Source of the DNA: Aspidapion aeneum
Lineage: Eukaryota; Arthropoda; Insecta; Coleoptera; Brentidae
Direction: 5' to 3'
Assembly: GCA_963576565.1 (NCBI GenBank)
Contig: OY755039.1
Location: forward strand, 138,321,369 to 138,385,368
Length of the DNA: 64,000 nt
Below are positions 20,190 to 31,037 of this stretch, one piece after another (within the stretch, counting starts at the first letter, position 1; each line of letters starts with the position of its first letter). Under the pieces are notes generated by a model that had not been told where the DNA came from, made no database searches, and worked only from the letters and a program-made list of their open reading frames with translations. The position numbers and the translations under genes were made by a program.

Positions 20190-21872
20190 CCCACACTTAA
20201 AGCCAGGTGTACCAAAAACGGCTGTCATCCAGGAAAACATCGAAGCTGTGCGCATGCTCATCACGGAAGGAGTAAGAAAATTAATTTCCCGCTGTCACTT
20301 GGTGTCTCTAGACCGCTTTCAGGCAGGAAACTAGAAAAACTTAAACAGCATTGTCAGTGATGATGAATCGTGACTTTACTGAATATGAAGCCGAAAATGA
20401 GCGTCAGTCGTCTGTTTGGGTGTTCCAAGAAGAAGGAAAGCCAACAAAAGTCATCCGTTCTCGAAGCAGGTCACAATTCATCTAGAAGATCAAAGAACCG
20501 TTACTACCAATTGCTACATCACCATTTGTTTGCCGAAAGTCATCCGCTGAGCTTCAAAAAACGAAACCCGACCGACGAATCATCCTCCACCAAGACAACA
20601 ATGCCAGTTCGCACAAAGCACAAAAAACCATTGAATTTTGAACCCAACAAAACGTCGAATTGTTGGATCATCCTCCATACAGTCCCAATTTAAGTCCCAA
20701 CGATTTCTATACTTTTCCGAAAATCAAGAATGGACTGCGTGGTCAAAGATTTCAGTCGCCAGAGAAAGCAGTCGAAGCCTTTAAGAATGAAATTTTGCCA
20801 GTACCAACAAACGAGTGAAATTAATACTTTGATAACTGGTTTGAGTGCATGCACAAGTGCATTAACCCACATAGCACAAAAATCACATCAACGTTAAATT
20901 AACGTGAACAAAAATAACAAAGTTTTTTTTTACTTGAAAACAACCTCATACCATGTAATATTTATTTTGTTAAATCTACATGCTTAAAGATAACTTAAAA
21001 ACAAGGGCAAATCAATTTCTGGTGCTGTGTATATAACGTGTTTTTTACCCTCGTTATTTTCATGTACCAAATTCACACTTGAAAAGTCCTCCACAACAAT
21101 GTTCTAAAACGCCACTGGATTAAGACTTCTCAAACCTACTAACTTCCTGCGTCTTTTTTGGTCACGTTTTTTTAATATAATTTTTTTAACTTAAAAGAGA
21201 CTCGAAAGGTAGTTATTAAAGTTCACTAGTTTAAGACTACAACACTTCAAGACAATTTTAAAGATGGCGCTCAAGGCAAGACAAAATATCTATATATCTA
21301 TCTATATACATTACGTTTTTTTTTAAAGCTAAACAAGATTTTTTAACAGTAAACACTTTCACAGAATATTAATGTGTCTTTATCAGGTTAATAACAGATG
21401 CGTCGTGATTGTGGATCAGGGATCAGTTTCTTAACAGGCTTTTGGAGTTTAGAGGCCATAGCACTGCCTGATAGTTTTCGTCAGTGAAAAATCCCGACAA
21501 TAGGTGGCGCTGCTGCTAGTAAAATCTCAAAAAAATTCAGTGGAAAAGCCATGCAAGTCGCGTTTTAAAATTCGTGTGGAAAAGGCGTGAATCTAATGTG
21601 ATTTTAATGTTGATAAAAATCACTTGAAACTAACGTAAAAACATTGCTGTTTTAATTTGATAATGGCGTTATTAAAACGCAGTTTTTAGCAACGTTATTT
21701 TTTATAACGTTAATGAATTGACCTATTAAGCTTGTTTTCATATATGAAATAAACGTTTTTTTCTAGCAGCTTTTAAAATCAACGTTTTTCTTCTCACGCC
21801 TTTTTTACGTGTTAAACACGTGATTGTGCTATGTGGAAATTTTCGTGGAGAATACTTGGAAAAACTATAAAG
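20190..21872 (+). pseudogene. Mariner-family transposase, dead and split by MITE R1
   Basis: Transposase fragments appear in order but in shifting frames. They are PKTAVIQENIEAVRMLITEG (about 20208), the first catalytic box DDES with a stop replacing the Trp (20359-20373), RQSSVWVFQEEGKPTKV (about 20403), LHQDNNASSHKAQKTIEF with the second Asp (20594), and HPPYSPNLSPNDFYTFPK with the third Asp (20702). FDNWFECMHKCIN ends at the MITE edge and RGEYLEKL plus a stop resumes after it at 21843. This is a Tc1/mariner DD34D-type enzyme, cytoplasmically made and nuclear-acting when intact. The stops, frameshifts and insertion make it nonfunctional. The N-terminal DNA-binding region is largely lost. 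Confidence 0.82.
20867..21836. mobile_element. MITE family R, copy R1
   Basis: The left end CCACATAGCACAAAAATCAC and right end GTGATTGTGCTATGTGG are inverted. The second copy R2 at 37788-38692 has the same ends and nearly the same interior. R1 sits in the last codons of the mariner transposase, and the flanks rejoin into a sensible C-terminus. A target duplication is not clear. Non-coding. Confidence 0.85.
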
Positions 21873-22904
21873 TCTTTAAAAGTTATCTACTGTTTTATTC
21901 CAGCTGTATATGTAAAACTTAAAAAACAACCCTCGTACTACCATGCAACTCTACTCTCAGGAACTCTCAGGAGAGTACAAATTCACGATAGTCCTCTCAA
22001 CTTACCAAAGAGTTAATAATAACTTTTCTGTGATTATTCTCATGTGGGCACTCACCCTTAGAGACGCCTCTGGAAACAATGATAAATTTTCTTAAGCCTG
22101 AACAATGCAGCCCTCATCTAAGGCTCTCTAGTTCAAACTTTCCTTCAAATTCTTCACATTATATTATACAAAGTCCATATTGCAAGATGGACAAAAAACT
22201 CCACCAGCCAGGTTCATCAAGGGTTAAATTTTTTATTTTTTTACTTGTTTAACTCGTTTCGAAGGCAACGGCCCGTTTGGGGATGCTAGACCAAGTTTTG
22301 ACAACTAAATCTGCATTCAACATTTCTTCTTTTTCATCGGCTAGTTAGGGATCCCTATCCGTCGTCATAAATGACTAATAAAAACCTTCGAATATCATGA
22401 AGGAAAATGGTATAACAGTCCAATGTTAAAAACTGATTTATTAATAACTGCACATTATCAAAAACGTCATTCATCAAAACAAGGCATGAGCAAATTCGAA
22501 GTTTAGTATAAGGTCTTTTTATTTATTTATTTTAAAACCGGATAAAATCAAAAATGACAAAATCATAAAAACGGACCGGAAAAAGTATGCGCAACTCTCT
22601 TTTCCTTTGATGTCTTTTTTCCTCTCATACAACTCGGTGGCATGGACGTTTGGCGGCAAATTTAAATCGGGAATAAATAATAAAATGCCGAAAATTTGGA
22701 ATAACCCTTTTTTTAATTGATTTTATATATTTATATTATATTATTTATTTTTTTCATTGTTTTCTGTATTTTTGGATTTTTAATGCCTATTATTTATTTT
22801 TATAATTTCCTACTTTCATTCTTTAAAATTTTTTTAAACCCAGCAAGAAATTTAGAATATAAAATTAAACAAGCAATATACAAAAACACAAAGAATATAA
22901 ATAA
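21873..22904. other. Spacer, no gene recognised
   Basis: No repeat pair or conserved coding frame found. It could be the most unique-like stretch of the window, but short frames in it show no domain that I can name. Confidence 0.4.
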
Positions 22905-23200
22905 AGGAGTCATTCCATAAAGAAATAATAATTTTATGTTTTATCTCAAAAACTAAAAGTTAGATAAAATCCAATTTAACATACCAAAATAAATCATAAA
23001 TAAAAAACTTATAGGCCTTCTTTCTACTCCGAGGATTTTCAAAGAACGGCTTGCTATATCAAAATGTCGTTACTACCTTTAAGCTTTTCTTGAAAATAGA
23101 GCCTCGCAATTGGGGTTCAGTTTTCTCTTCAAGATATTTGGATTTAAAGTTATGATCTTACATTTTTTAAATGCAAATATTTCAAAAATTAATAAATATA
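22905..23200 (+). repeat. Diverged E-related fragment
   Basis: Shares CATTCCATAAAGAAATAA, TCTCAAAAACTAAAAGTTAG, AACGGCTTGCTATATCAAAA and GAGCCTCGCAATTGGGGTTC with the right arm of element E (27470-27760) or with 2040-2340, in the same order. Ends are not preserved. Confidence 0.5.
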
Positions 23201-23339
23201 TTTTTGAAATGTACCAACGTTGCGAAGCCATTTAAAAAACCTTTCGAACGAGGTATTACTTGATCCACTTTCACTACCTAAAATCTAGGGGCTGATAGTT
23301 TTTGATTTTTTTGTCGTCGTCCGGAGGAGAATCTTTGCA

Positions 23340-23385
23340 TCCATCATACCCGGGCGGTCCAGGTTCGAATCCCGGCTGAGTACTT
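23340..23385 (+). ncRNA. tRNA-like B box (possible SINE or tRNA relic)
   Basis: GGTTCGAATCC (23362-23372) is a perfect pol III B box. It forms a T-arm with a 7-base loop TTCGAAT and a stem with a single mismatch. I could not fold an acceptor, D or anticodon arm upstream and no A box is obvious, so this is at most a relic of a tRNA or tRNA-derived SINE. Confidence 0.35.
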
Positions 23386-23539
23386 AGATGTTTGTGAATA
23401 TTTAAAATGTTTTAACTTTGCCGTAACTTTGCCCAGTATACATATTTATTTTTATAAAATGTTAATTTTATATATTATGTAGATTTCCCCTTTTAGTGGA
23501 ATGCTTGTGCTCTATCGTCCTGACAGCGACCCACATAAA

Positions 23540-24545
23540 CATCAAAAAAAGTTTTGTCAAAACACAAAATAAACGAAAAACAAATTTGGACCGAATATGC
23601 AACAATCAAAAGTAAGATAGACTAATTTAAACAAAACGCAGTTTAGTTGATCCGTAAAATTGTCGAAAATAATATAGTCGAAACGTTAAAGCATCAGACC
23701 GAGTTCAGTCGAAATGCAGAATGGTCGAACTGTAAAAAAGACAAATCTCAAAAAGGTCGAACCGGAAAGAAGTCGAAAAATCAAAGCGAAACTAATTTTT
23801 GTCGATCCGTAAAATAGTCGAAAATAATTAAAACAATTTCGAATCGTACTTTTGTCGAACCGTGAAAATTTCGAAAATAATATAGTCGAAAATTAAACGC
23901 GCCTCCCGCAAAATCATCGAAACGTAGATTTGTCGAAACGAAAAAAGATTAAACCGTAGGATATCCGAAAATTAAGGTGCCATATTTAGGTTTGCTAAAT
24001 TCGTTGGACTGACGCTGGATGGGCTCTTAGGTTAGGCTAGTATAATGTAACAGTATACTTGGCAACTTCTTGCAGCTGCGTTATAAAATCGACGAGTTTT
24101 CAATTCGACTTTTTTACGGTTCGACCATAACTATGTTTGGATGATTTTGTGTCTCAACTCCATGGCGAATCGCGCGTTTTTTCGACAATTTTACGGATCG
24201 ACAAAAATACTTTTTGCTTAAATTGCTTTTATCTCTTTTATTTTTAGATTTTTCGACTTTTTTAAGGTTTGGTCTTTTTACGATTCGACTTTTTTCTGGT
24301 TCGATCATTCTGCGATTTGAGTTAACTCCGTTTCGATACTTTTACGTTTCGATGCTTTTGCGTTTCAACATTTTTACGGATTGACGAAATAACGCTTTGT
24401 CTTACTTATTTTCGAATATATTATTTTCGAAAATCTTACAGATCAACAAAACTACGTCTCGTTTAAATTATTTTCGTCTACTCTATTTTTGATTCTTTTA
24501 TTTTCGAGTAAAAACCGGTTCGACATTTTTTTTTCGACATTTCTA
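23540..24545. mobile_element. Foldback-like element L (GTCGAA repeats)
   Basis: The left arm (about 23560-23960) is a run of degenerate 14-17-bp units such as GTCGAAACGTAAAA and GTCGAAAATAATATA. The right arm (about 24095-24540) carries the same units in inverted order and orientation, for example TTTTACGGATCGACAAAA. The centre (about 23970-24090) is non-repetitive. No coding sequence and no certain target duplication. Confidence 0.65.
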
Positions 24546-24936
24546 TATGGAGTTGTAGATTAAAATGACTTTTTCGCTGTTAGCTTCAGGCCTAAATGTG
24601 TGTATTTTATTCGCACTCTATACACCAGTGGAAACAAGTTTTTGTCTATTCTCGGTGTCTATCATTACCATACACGTAACGGTCCTTTTGGCACAGAACA
24701 ATGCAAAGAAAATTTTTTGTCCGTCCTTATAATCTAAAGGATAACTGCAAGTATATGCATGTGACCCCGCGCTTTGTCCCATTGCGGGACCTTTTCGCGA
24801 CCCTCTCTTGGGACCCTAAATTTGCCAGGGTTAAAAAAATTTATATCAAAAATTTCTCACCGTGTTCAAGACAAAAAGAAAAAGCGTTTTATAGACCATG
24901 CAGATTCCTTTACAAAAGACAAAAAATATTATATAT
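24546..24936. other. Spacer, no gene recognised
   Basis: No conserved frame, repeat end or RNA motif that I can support. Confidence 0.45.
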
Positions 24937-25393
24937 TATATATTTTCACTTAAACTGAAATTTTTGACATATACCCCCACCTTTTTTTTTTAATAAACTA
25001 AAATGTATTTTGTTTATCTCCAGACTTAATTACCTTTCGTTTGATATCAGACACGCCATATTTTCACATTAACTCTAATTTTTAAAATGAACTGAACCTT
25101 TTTATTAGGCCTGCGTTCAGTACATTTTGTTCATTTTTGGGACCATCTCGACCCAAGACCCAGCCTAGGTACCAAATTTCATTTAAATCGAGCAAGCGGT
25201 TTCTGAGTTATGCGCGTTGGTCGTTACAGAAAGACAGACATACAGACAGACCGAGCGACAAAAAAGTTTTAAAATGGTCTGAAACGCAAAAATATATAAA
25301 AAAGAATTGAAATCGGAGCAACTTTTTTTTGCTCGAAAAATTAGGATCACTATAGCTCACACTACTATAGTATAGTAGTAGTGTGAGCTAATA
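24937..25393 (-). mobile_element. Family A element, copy A9, 3'-truncated
   Basis: Reverse copy with intact 5' hairpin, a very short microsatellite (about 25227-25250) and core, but only about one internal repeat; the second hairpin end is absent. More diverged than most A copies. Confidence 0.8.
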
Positions 25394-25420
25394 CTATAGC
25401 TATAGTACTAGTGTGACCTA

Positions 25421-25665
25421 AAATACTCTGCCAATTTATGGGCCCCTAAGCGCACATGATTCTACCCTCACCCTTTTTTTTGGCCTACGTAGATTTTATA
25501 CATATTTAAACGGGATTATCTAGAGCCAAAGCTTCATTCAAACCGGGCAAGTAGTTTTAGAGTTATGCTCGTTGGTCGTTACAGACACAGACGGGCGGAA
25601 GTTTCAAAATCATCTGAAGCGTAAAGATATATATATTTTTTTAAATCGGGGCAACTTTTTACCTT
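25421..25665 (-). mobile_element. Family A element, copy A10, heavily reduced
   Basis: Reverse copy starting AAATACTCTGCCAATTTATG. It has lost most internal repeats and has only a few microsatellite units (about 25583). It ends at GGGGCAACTTTTT where the family B element begins. It lies directly behind A9 in the same orientation. Confidence 0.72.
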
Positions 25666-25699
25666 CCTAGTTCGCGCAGCAATGGCCAGAGAAGGTATA

Positions 25700-26136
25700 G
25701 TCCAAATTATACGCATTTGTAATGACGTATAAATAACACAATAAACTTTTTAAAAAAAGTAGTGTCTATGATTAATTCATTGATTCATTTTTTAGATAGG
25801 TAGGTAATTGGTTTTGTGAAGTATCCGTCACTGTCAATCAAAAACATGAGTTTGTCAACTTGTCGGAAATTATTTTAAAAAGTTGTGAAATGTCGAGAAA
25901 CAAATATAATAGGTACAATGAACAATCGCAGCTGATAATTTTAAATATATTGGCTTTTTTCCAACTGGATAGGGAACAAGTCCGAAATGGAATCGCACTT
26001 CAATTTGAGAATGTGATACAGCAAGCCGCAGATGCAACAAAATTAAGCCCAACAACGATAGTAAATATAAAAAAATTCTACGCCATACGTTTTTTTCTCA
26101 CCTGGTGACGTCATTACAAATGCGTATAATTTAGAC
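25700..26136 (+). mobile_element. Element Y: TA-flanked derivative with a transposase N-terminus
   Basis: Inverted ends GTCCAAATTATACGCATTTG and CAAATGCGTATAATTTAGAC continue inward as TAATGACGT/ACGTCATTA. TATA flanks both sides (25696-25699, 26137-26140), consistent with a TA target site as used by Tc1/mariner-type elements. The 437-bp body contains a short reading frame with helix-turn-helix character, so this looks like an internally deleted transposon rather than an empty MITE. Confidence 0.8.
25860..26108 (+). CDS. Partial N-terminal helix-turn-helix domain of a transposase
   Basis: The 82-codon frame contains RNKYNRYNEQSQLIILNILA near residues 14-33, then FQLDREQVRNG and VIQQAADATKLSPTTIVNIK near residues 52-71. 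The last part reads as a DNA-binding helix-turn-helix of the kind at the start of insect Tc1/mariner-like (IS630) transposases. No catalytic domain follows, because the right terminal repeat starts about 20 bases later. I infer an internal deletion that spared this exon. Whether it is translated is unknown. Confidence 0.45.
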   Translation: MSEIILKSCEMSRNKYNRYNEQSQLIILNILAFFQLDREQVRNGIALQFENVIQQAADATKLSPTTIVNIKKFYAIRFFLTW

Positions 26137-26530
26137 TATATCTATTGTTGTCGACAAAAATTTTTTTTTTTAGATAACGCCGAAAATGTGGTATTTGTGT
26201 GTCCCTGTCCGGCTCACGATAGCTCCTAAACCGCTGCACCGATTTTCATGAAGTTTTCCGCTATATTATGTAAAATACTGGAAAGAGCTGATTAGATTTT
26301 GCTCAGAATCCATGAATGATAATGCTTTTGACAGTTTAAAAATTTAAACTATGCTAAGTTTTTAACGGAGCAACGCATTAATAAGCAGTTTTCGGAATAT
26401 ATAGTAAAACACGTTTGTTTTTCTCAATAATTTATGTTATAACTATTAACTTCTTAGGAGCTTTCGTTTTTGAAATATTTACAAAAATTGTTGTTGTCAG
26501 CAGTTACCGTGGGTATTGGAATATAGTGTA

Positions 26531-27808
26531 CAGGGTGTCCCAAATTGGGCACTTTTAGGGGGTTTAAGGTACTTCTAGGGGAGACAGAGAAAAGCTGACC
26601 ACGCATTAATTTCACGGCTCAAATTTCAAGAGAAGACTTATAGTGAAAACCGCATTTTGAAATATCGTCTCGTCTTTGAGCTACGGGGGCTTTTTGAAAA
26701 GTCTGCATTTTTGAAGGGGGTCTATAACTTTGTTATTAGTGGAAATTTTGATTTAGAGTAAATTGCAGTTTTATAGACTTTGTCACGAGGAATTTATAAA
26801 TTATATTTAAACTGTCACTTTTAGTTTTTGAGATATGACATAAAGTTGCATTTTTTCTTATGGAATAGCCTATATTTTAATTAATTTTCGAATTCGTCAT
26901 TGAATTCTTTTCAAAATGATGTATCATATGTCATAGTTTGATTGAGCGGTTTAGGAGATATTCAGCTTTTTCACTTATTTCTAGTGCGCTATGATTTCCT
27001 GCTGAGGCAGGTAAAGGCACTCCAGTATTTTTATTATTTTACGCAGTCACAAATATAGTAAGGCTGGTTTGAAAAAATTATAATTCAGCTGACGGCCCTC
27101 AAAGCCTAGTTATAAAAAGTAAAAAAAAAATGATACATATTTCAAAATAAAATTAAAACGCTTTTGTGCAAAATAATTTCATATCAAAGCGTAATGTCAA
27201 ATTGTTTAAACAATTGAAAACAATGACAAAACGCCAAGACGCAAGGCCAACTTGATTTACATAGTATAAGACAACAAAACTATAGGAGCATTGAAGTAGG
27301 ATTTGACCGCAAGGCTTTCACGTCATTGGCGCATGACGTCATTCAACGCACACTAGACAAAAATAAAAAACTTTAATTATCTCCGAAACCGTTCAATCAA
27401 ACTATGACATGTGATACATCATTTTGAAAAGAATTCAATCACGAATTCGAAAATTAATTACAATATAGGCCATTCCATAAGAAAAAATGCAACTTTATGT
27501 CATATCTCAAAAACTAAAAGTGACAGTTAAAATTTAATTTAGCGGTTAAATTCTCCGTGACAAAGTCTATAAAATTGCAATTTACTCTAAATCAATATGT
27601 CCAATAATAACGAAGTTATAGACGCCCCTCCAAAATGCAGACTTTTCAAAAAGCCCCCGTAGCTCAAAGACGAGACGATATTTCAAAATGCGGTTTTCAC
27701 TATAAGTCTTCTCTTGAAATTTGAGCCTCGCAATGCGTGGTCAGTTTTTCTCTGTCTTCCCTAGAAGTACCTTAAACCCCCCAAAAGTGCCCAATTTGGG
27801 ACACCCTG
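26531..27808. mobile_element. Element E: long inverted-repeat MITE at a TA site
   Basis: The ends CAGGGTGTCCCAAATTGGGC and GCCCAATTTGGGACACCCTG are perfectly inverted. The arms extend about 450 bp on each side (26531-26985 and 27360-27808). TA is duplicated at 26529-26530 and 27809-27810. The centre (about 26990-27350) is unique and non-coding. The TA duplication suggests mobilisation by a Tc1/mariner-type enzyme. Confidence 0.88.
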
Positions 27809-27868
27809 TATATGGCTTAAGGGCTAGGAAGGTATCAGATCCATCATCATTATTTGTTTAACTAAAAT

Positions 27869-28105
27869 TTAATGGAAATAATAAAAATTAATGATATTAA
27901 CAAAACAATTGATCTTATTATTATTGCAGGCATTGAAATAAACTTGTTTTTTTGAAACTTGTCTATAAAAGTTTGTTGACCTGGTTTTTGAGCAAATAAA
28001 TTCATCATTCAATTTTCTTATCTTTGCGAGGGCCACATACACATACATGTTATTGTCAAAAATAGATAGTAAGGTCAAAAATAACCTATAGAAATCATAG
28101 AAAAA
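27869..28105 (-). pseudogene. Possible C-terminal scrap of a Pif1-like helicase
   Basis: A minus-strand frame reads IFDNNMYVYVALAKIRKLND and then EFICSKTRSTNFYRQ. The YVAL-(S/A)-(K/R)-(I/V)-R-x-L string near residues 13-21 resembles the last conserved motif of Pif1/RecD-type helicases, including those in Helitron and Helentron RepHel proteins. A stop lies about 18 codons before the motif (near 28130) and no Rep or upstream helicase motifs were found. The match is short and could be chance. Confidence 0.25.
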
Positions 28106-28304
28106 CTAGTAAAACTACTTTTTTCTTTTTATCGGCTTTTGTAGAAATTATTAAAATTGGTGAGAAGGAAAATACTCGCTGAAAATCGAATGAAAGTCGA
28201 ACTAACTGGGAATGCATCTCACTTGATTTTTTATTGGCTTTAATAGTTTAGTGGCCTATTATATCCTGTGGAATACTTCTGGAATATTTTTTTAAACTAC
28301 CCTA

Positions 28305-29030
28305 TGCCTCCGGAACGAAATGGCGAGTAATGAAATAGCTACTATCAAAATAGCGATTTAATGAAAGAGCGACTATCAAAATAGCGATGTTTCAAAATAG
28401 CGTTTGTAACAAAAAAGCCACATATCAAAATAGCGATGTATCAAAATAGCGACTATCAAAATAGGGACAATCAAAATAGCGATGTATCAAAATAGCGACA
28501 ACCAAAACAGCGACAATCAAAATAGCGATGTATAAAAATAGAAAATAGCGCATAACTTCTTTCCCGGGATCCTAGAGGGTGTAAATCCGAACCAAACCAG
28601 CATATTTTCTCAAAAAGAAAACTTCCCTGACTTCTTTCCCGGGATGCTAGAGGGTGTGAATCCGAACCGAACCAAATTTGGTTCGAACTGAACCGAACCG
28701 AATTTTTGCTTCGGTTCGGTTTAGATTCACATCCTCTAGGATCTCGGGAAAAAAGTGATATATAAATATGCTTTGTCGCTATTTTATATTTTAGTTAAAT
28801 TTAAAATGCTATGCTATTTTGATAGTCGCTATTTTGTTACTTCGCTATTTTGGTAGTCGCTATTTTGTTACATCGCTATTTTGTTACAAGCGCTATTTTG
28901 TTACATCGCTATTTTGTTACATCGCTATTTTGATAGTCGCTCTTTCATTACGTCGCTATTTTGATTGTCGCTATTTCGATACAGCTATTTTAAAACCCGC
29001 TATTTCATACATCGGAATTTCGTTCCGGAG
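28305..29030. mobile_element. Foldback-like element M (AAATAGCGA repeats)
   Basis: The left arm (about 28320-28550) is many degenerate units of ATCAAAATAGCGA. The right arm (about 28780-29010) is the same unit inverted, TCGCTATTTTGATAG. The ends CTCCGGAACGAAAT and ATTTCGTTCCGGAG are inverted. CTACCCTA is repeated on both sides (28297-28304, 29031-29038), an 8-bp target duplication. The central part holds a palindrome around CCGAACC and GGTTCGG motifs. No coding sequence. Confidence 0.78.
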
Positions 29031-30176
29031 CTACCCTAGATCCAATGTGAGTAGGAGGGCCGGAGTAACGTCGTAAATCCAAGATGGTGGCTTTTTTATG
29101 TTGTTTTACATACTTTGACTTTGGTTTTACAGAGTTGTTTGCAATAGAAGACCAATTAAGATAGTAAAAAAATTAGCTTAATATCATAAAAACTAACAGA
29201 GATATTAGCTTTAAAAAAAAAACATACTAAAAAATAGCAATTTTTTTTACCCAAAAAAATATTGTATCTTTTTTAGTTTCAAAGTTATAAAGCCAATTTC
29301 TTTACTATATTAATTGGTGTTCTCTTGCAATCAAAAACCTTATTTACAATTTTTCTGTTAAAAAAAAAATTAATATTAAAAAAAATTACAATATCTGTTT
29401 TAGTTCATGGGATGTAAAGCTTATTAAAGTGATAATTGAATTGTTCATCCATTGCAAACAAATCAAAATCTAGAAAAAAATTCTGTAAAGTTAATGTGGC
29501 AAAAGTTAAAAGCAAAAGTTTGTGAAAAAACGTGGTAAAAATCACAATCTTGGAATTATGTCACACACGCGTTCTTATTTAAATTTGAGACAAACACCCA
29601 GCGACTTAAAATTGAGTTAGGGATCACTCTCCTAATCGATTTGATTGATGATTTGAATTTTTTTTTTGGGTAAACAAAAAGTTACTATTTTTTATCAGAT
29701 ATGGAGATAATTCCTTTGCTATCTTAGTTAGTGTTTTTTTGTAAACAAAAAACGTATTAACAGTTCTTTTGTAAAAATACTTTAGCAAAAGTTATAAGCC
29801 AAAGTTTGTGAAAAAATATTAAAAAAGCCGCCATCTTGGATCTATGACGCCACACAGGTCGTCCTAGTCAAATTGGAAGTAAATAGACGGTAGTAGCTAT
29901 TGCCAATAGGGTATTTGACAAATTTTAGAAAAGAGTTTAGAATTAATGATACATAGATCCCTAATTTGCTACGCAAAATTATTAAAATAGTATATTTTAT
30001 CATGGCCACATTTAGAATCTAGTTTTCTAATTTCCGATTTGAATTTGCCGCTAAAACGCTCATTTCTAGCATGGCGTTGCAATGATGTCACAGCGCAGTA
30101 AACTCGAAGACAGATACACGGCATTCAAGTGTTTATTTGTTTTTGGTCTGTGTTTTACTGTTTTTTATGTAAAAAA

Positions 30177-30362
30177 ATGTCCTATAAGTGGCGTGTAGTG
30201 CCTCAGTGTTCGAATACTAGCATAAAAACACCTGAAAAACTATTTATTCATGTGCCTAAAGCAGTAAAAGAACGGAAAAATTGGCTAGAACTTGCTCGAA
30301 GAGACCCAAGGGCCTTATCTAATACATCATCTTCACTTTAAATTTGTGAAGATCACTTTGAT
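30177..30362 (+). pseudogene. THAP-domain first exon, broken
   Basis: Start ATG at 30177 gives MSYKWRVVPQCSNTS, then KTPEKLFIHVPK, WLELARRDPRAL, an in-frame TAA (30339-30341), and ICEDHFD followed directly by a GTGAGT splice donor (30363). This is the C2CH THAP zinc-finger layout: second Cys in PQC, third Cys and His in CEDH. The first Cys is replaced (Trp/Arg at the expected place) and the stop interrupts the domain. THAP domains bind DNA and are the N-terminal module of several transposases. Nonfunctional as it stands. Confidence 0.7.
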
Positions 30363-30509
30363 GTGAGTATAACTAAATTGTTTCTATTAATTTTTCTCAC
30401 GTTGCCTATAATATATATAACTATTTCGTAAATAACGATAACATTTTTGAGCTATTATGTTTATTACAAGGGGTGAACAACTATAATAGGTAGAAAGGTG
30501 TACAAATTT

Positions 30510-30660
30510 TTAGGCGGTGCTAGGCAGTTATTAGGTAGGACTAGGGAGTACCTCTAAGTGCAGGATTAGGCAGTGCACATGCAGGCTAAATGTGGGACTG
30601 AGCAGTGTATATGCAAGACTAGGCAGTGCATAGGCAGGACTAGGCAGTACCTAAATGTTT
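30510..30660 (+). repeat. Degenerate minisatellite, about 17-20-bp unit
   Basis: About eight imperfect copies of a unit like AGGACTAGGCAGTGCATA (for example near 30518, 30535, 30562, 30617 and 30637). It lies in what would be the intron of the THAP gene. Confidence 0.65.
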
Positions 30661-30800
30661 TTAGAAAATTTTGTTTTAAAAAAGCAATTTTTGATTGTTT
30701 CTTTATGCTTAAAATAAGAATGATTGGGTATTTAATTGAATCTATTGTAAGTGGCATATTAAACAAAAAAACATATAACCTAACCTCAAAATCTAAATGA

Positions 30801-31037
30801 TTAAAAGTAGCCGAAGAATATCGTAAAAAAACTTTCAGTTATATACAAAACAACTCATGGAATACTTACATCAACATTTTAACGTTTCTAAATTCCGAAG
30901 AACAAAAATCACTGTTATTGGCAAGGAAGCCTGCCACCATAAAGGAATTCAGCATTGACAAGTTGGAGCTATCGGCTTTGGAGAATCCGTTTTCCATTGA
31001 AAATGTTTTTATAAGCAAAACACAAAATAAAATCTAA
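30801..31037 (+). CDS. Hypothetical 3' exon of the THAP transposon
   Basis: A 78-codon frame with no start of its own, open from just after a TGA (30798) to TAA (31035). It includes EEYRKKTFSYIQNNSW, NSEEQKSLLLARKP and IKEFSIDKLELSALENPF. The codons look protein-like (amphipathic, charged) compared with the surrounding AT-rich DNA. It lies downstream of the THAP exon in the same orientation and inside the same element, so it is most simply a later exon of the same gene. I do not recognise the domain. Confidence 0.4.
   Translation, partial: LKVAEEYRKKTFSYIQNNSWNTYINILTFLNSEEQKSLLLARKPATIKEFSIDKLELSALENPFSIENVFISKTQNKI

Larger units (their letters stand above)
25666..27846 (-). mobile_element. 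Family B element, copy B4, carrying elements Y and E
   Basis: B sequence occurs in three pieces: 25666-25699 (ACCTTCCTAGTTCGCGCAGC), 26137-26530 (GATAACGCCG through GCTCCTAAACCGCTGCACCG to the TATAGTGTA flank) and 27809-27846 (GGGCTAGGAAGGTATCAGAT). Removing Y and E restores the order seen in B2 and B3. Both insertions are at TA-rich sites. Confidence 0.8.

Noticed and set aside
28320..28560. Regularly spaced short repeats that might suggest a CRISPR array
   Set aside because: Units are degenerate, adjacent without spacers, and mirrored in an inverted arm. The sequence is eukaryotic and the structure is Foldback-like.
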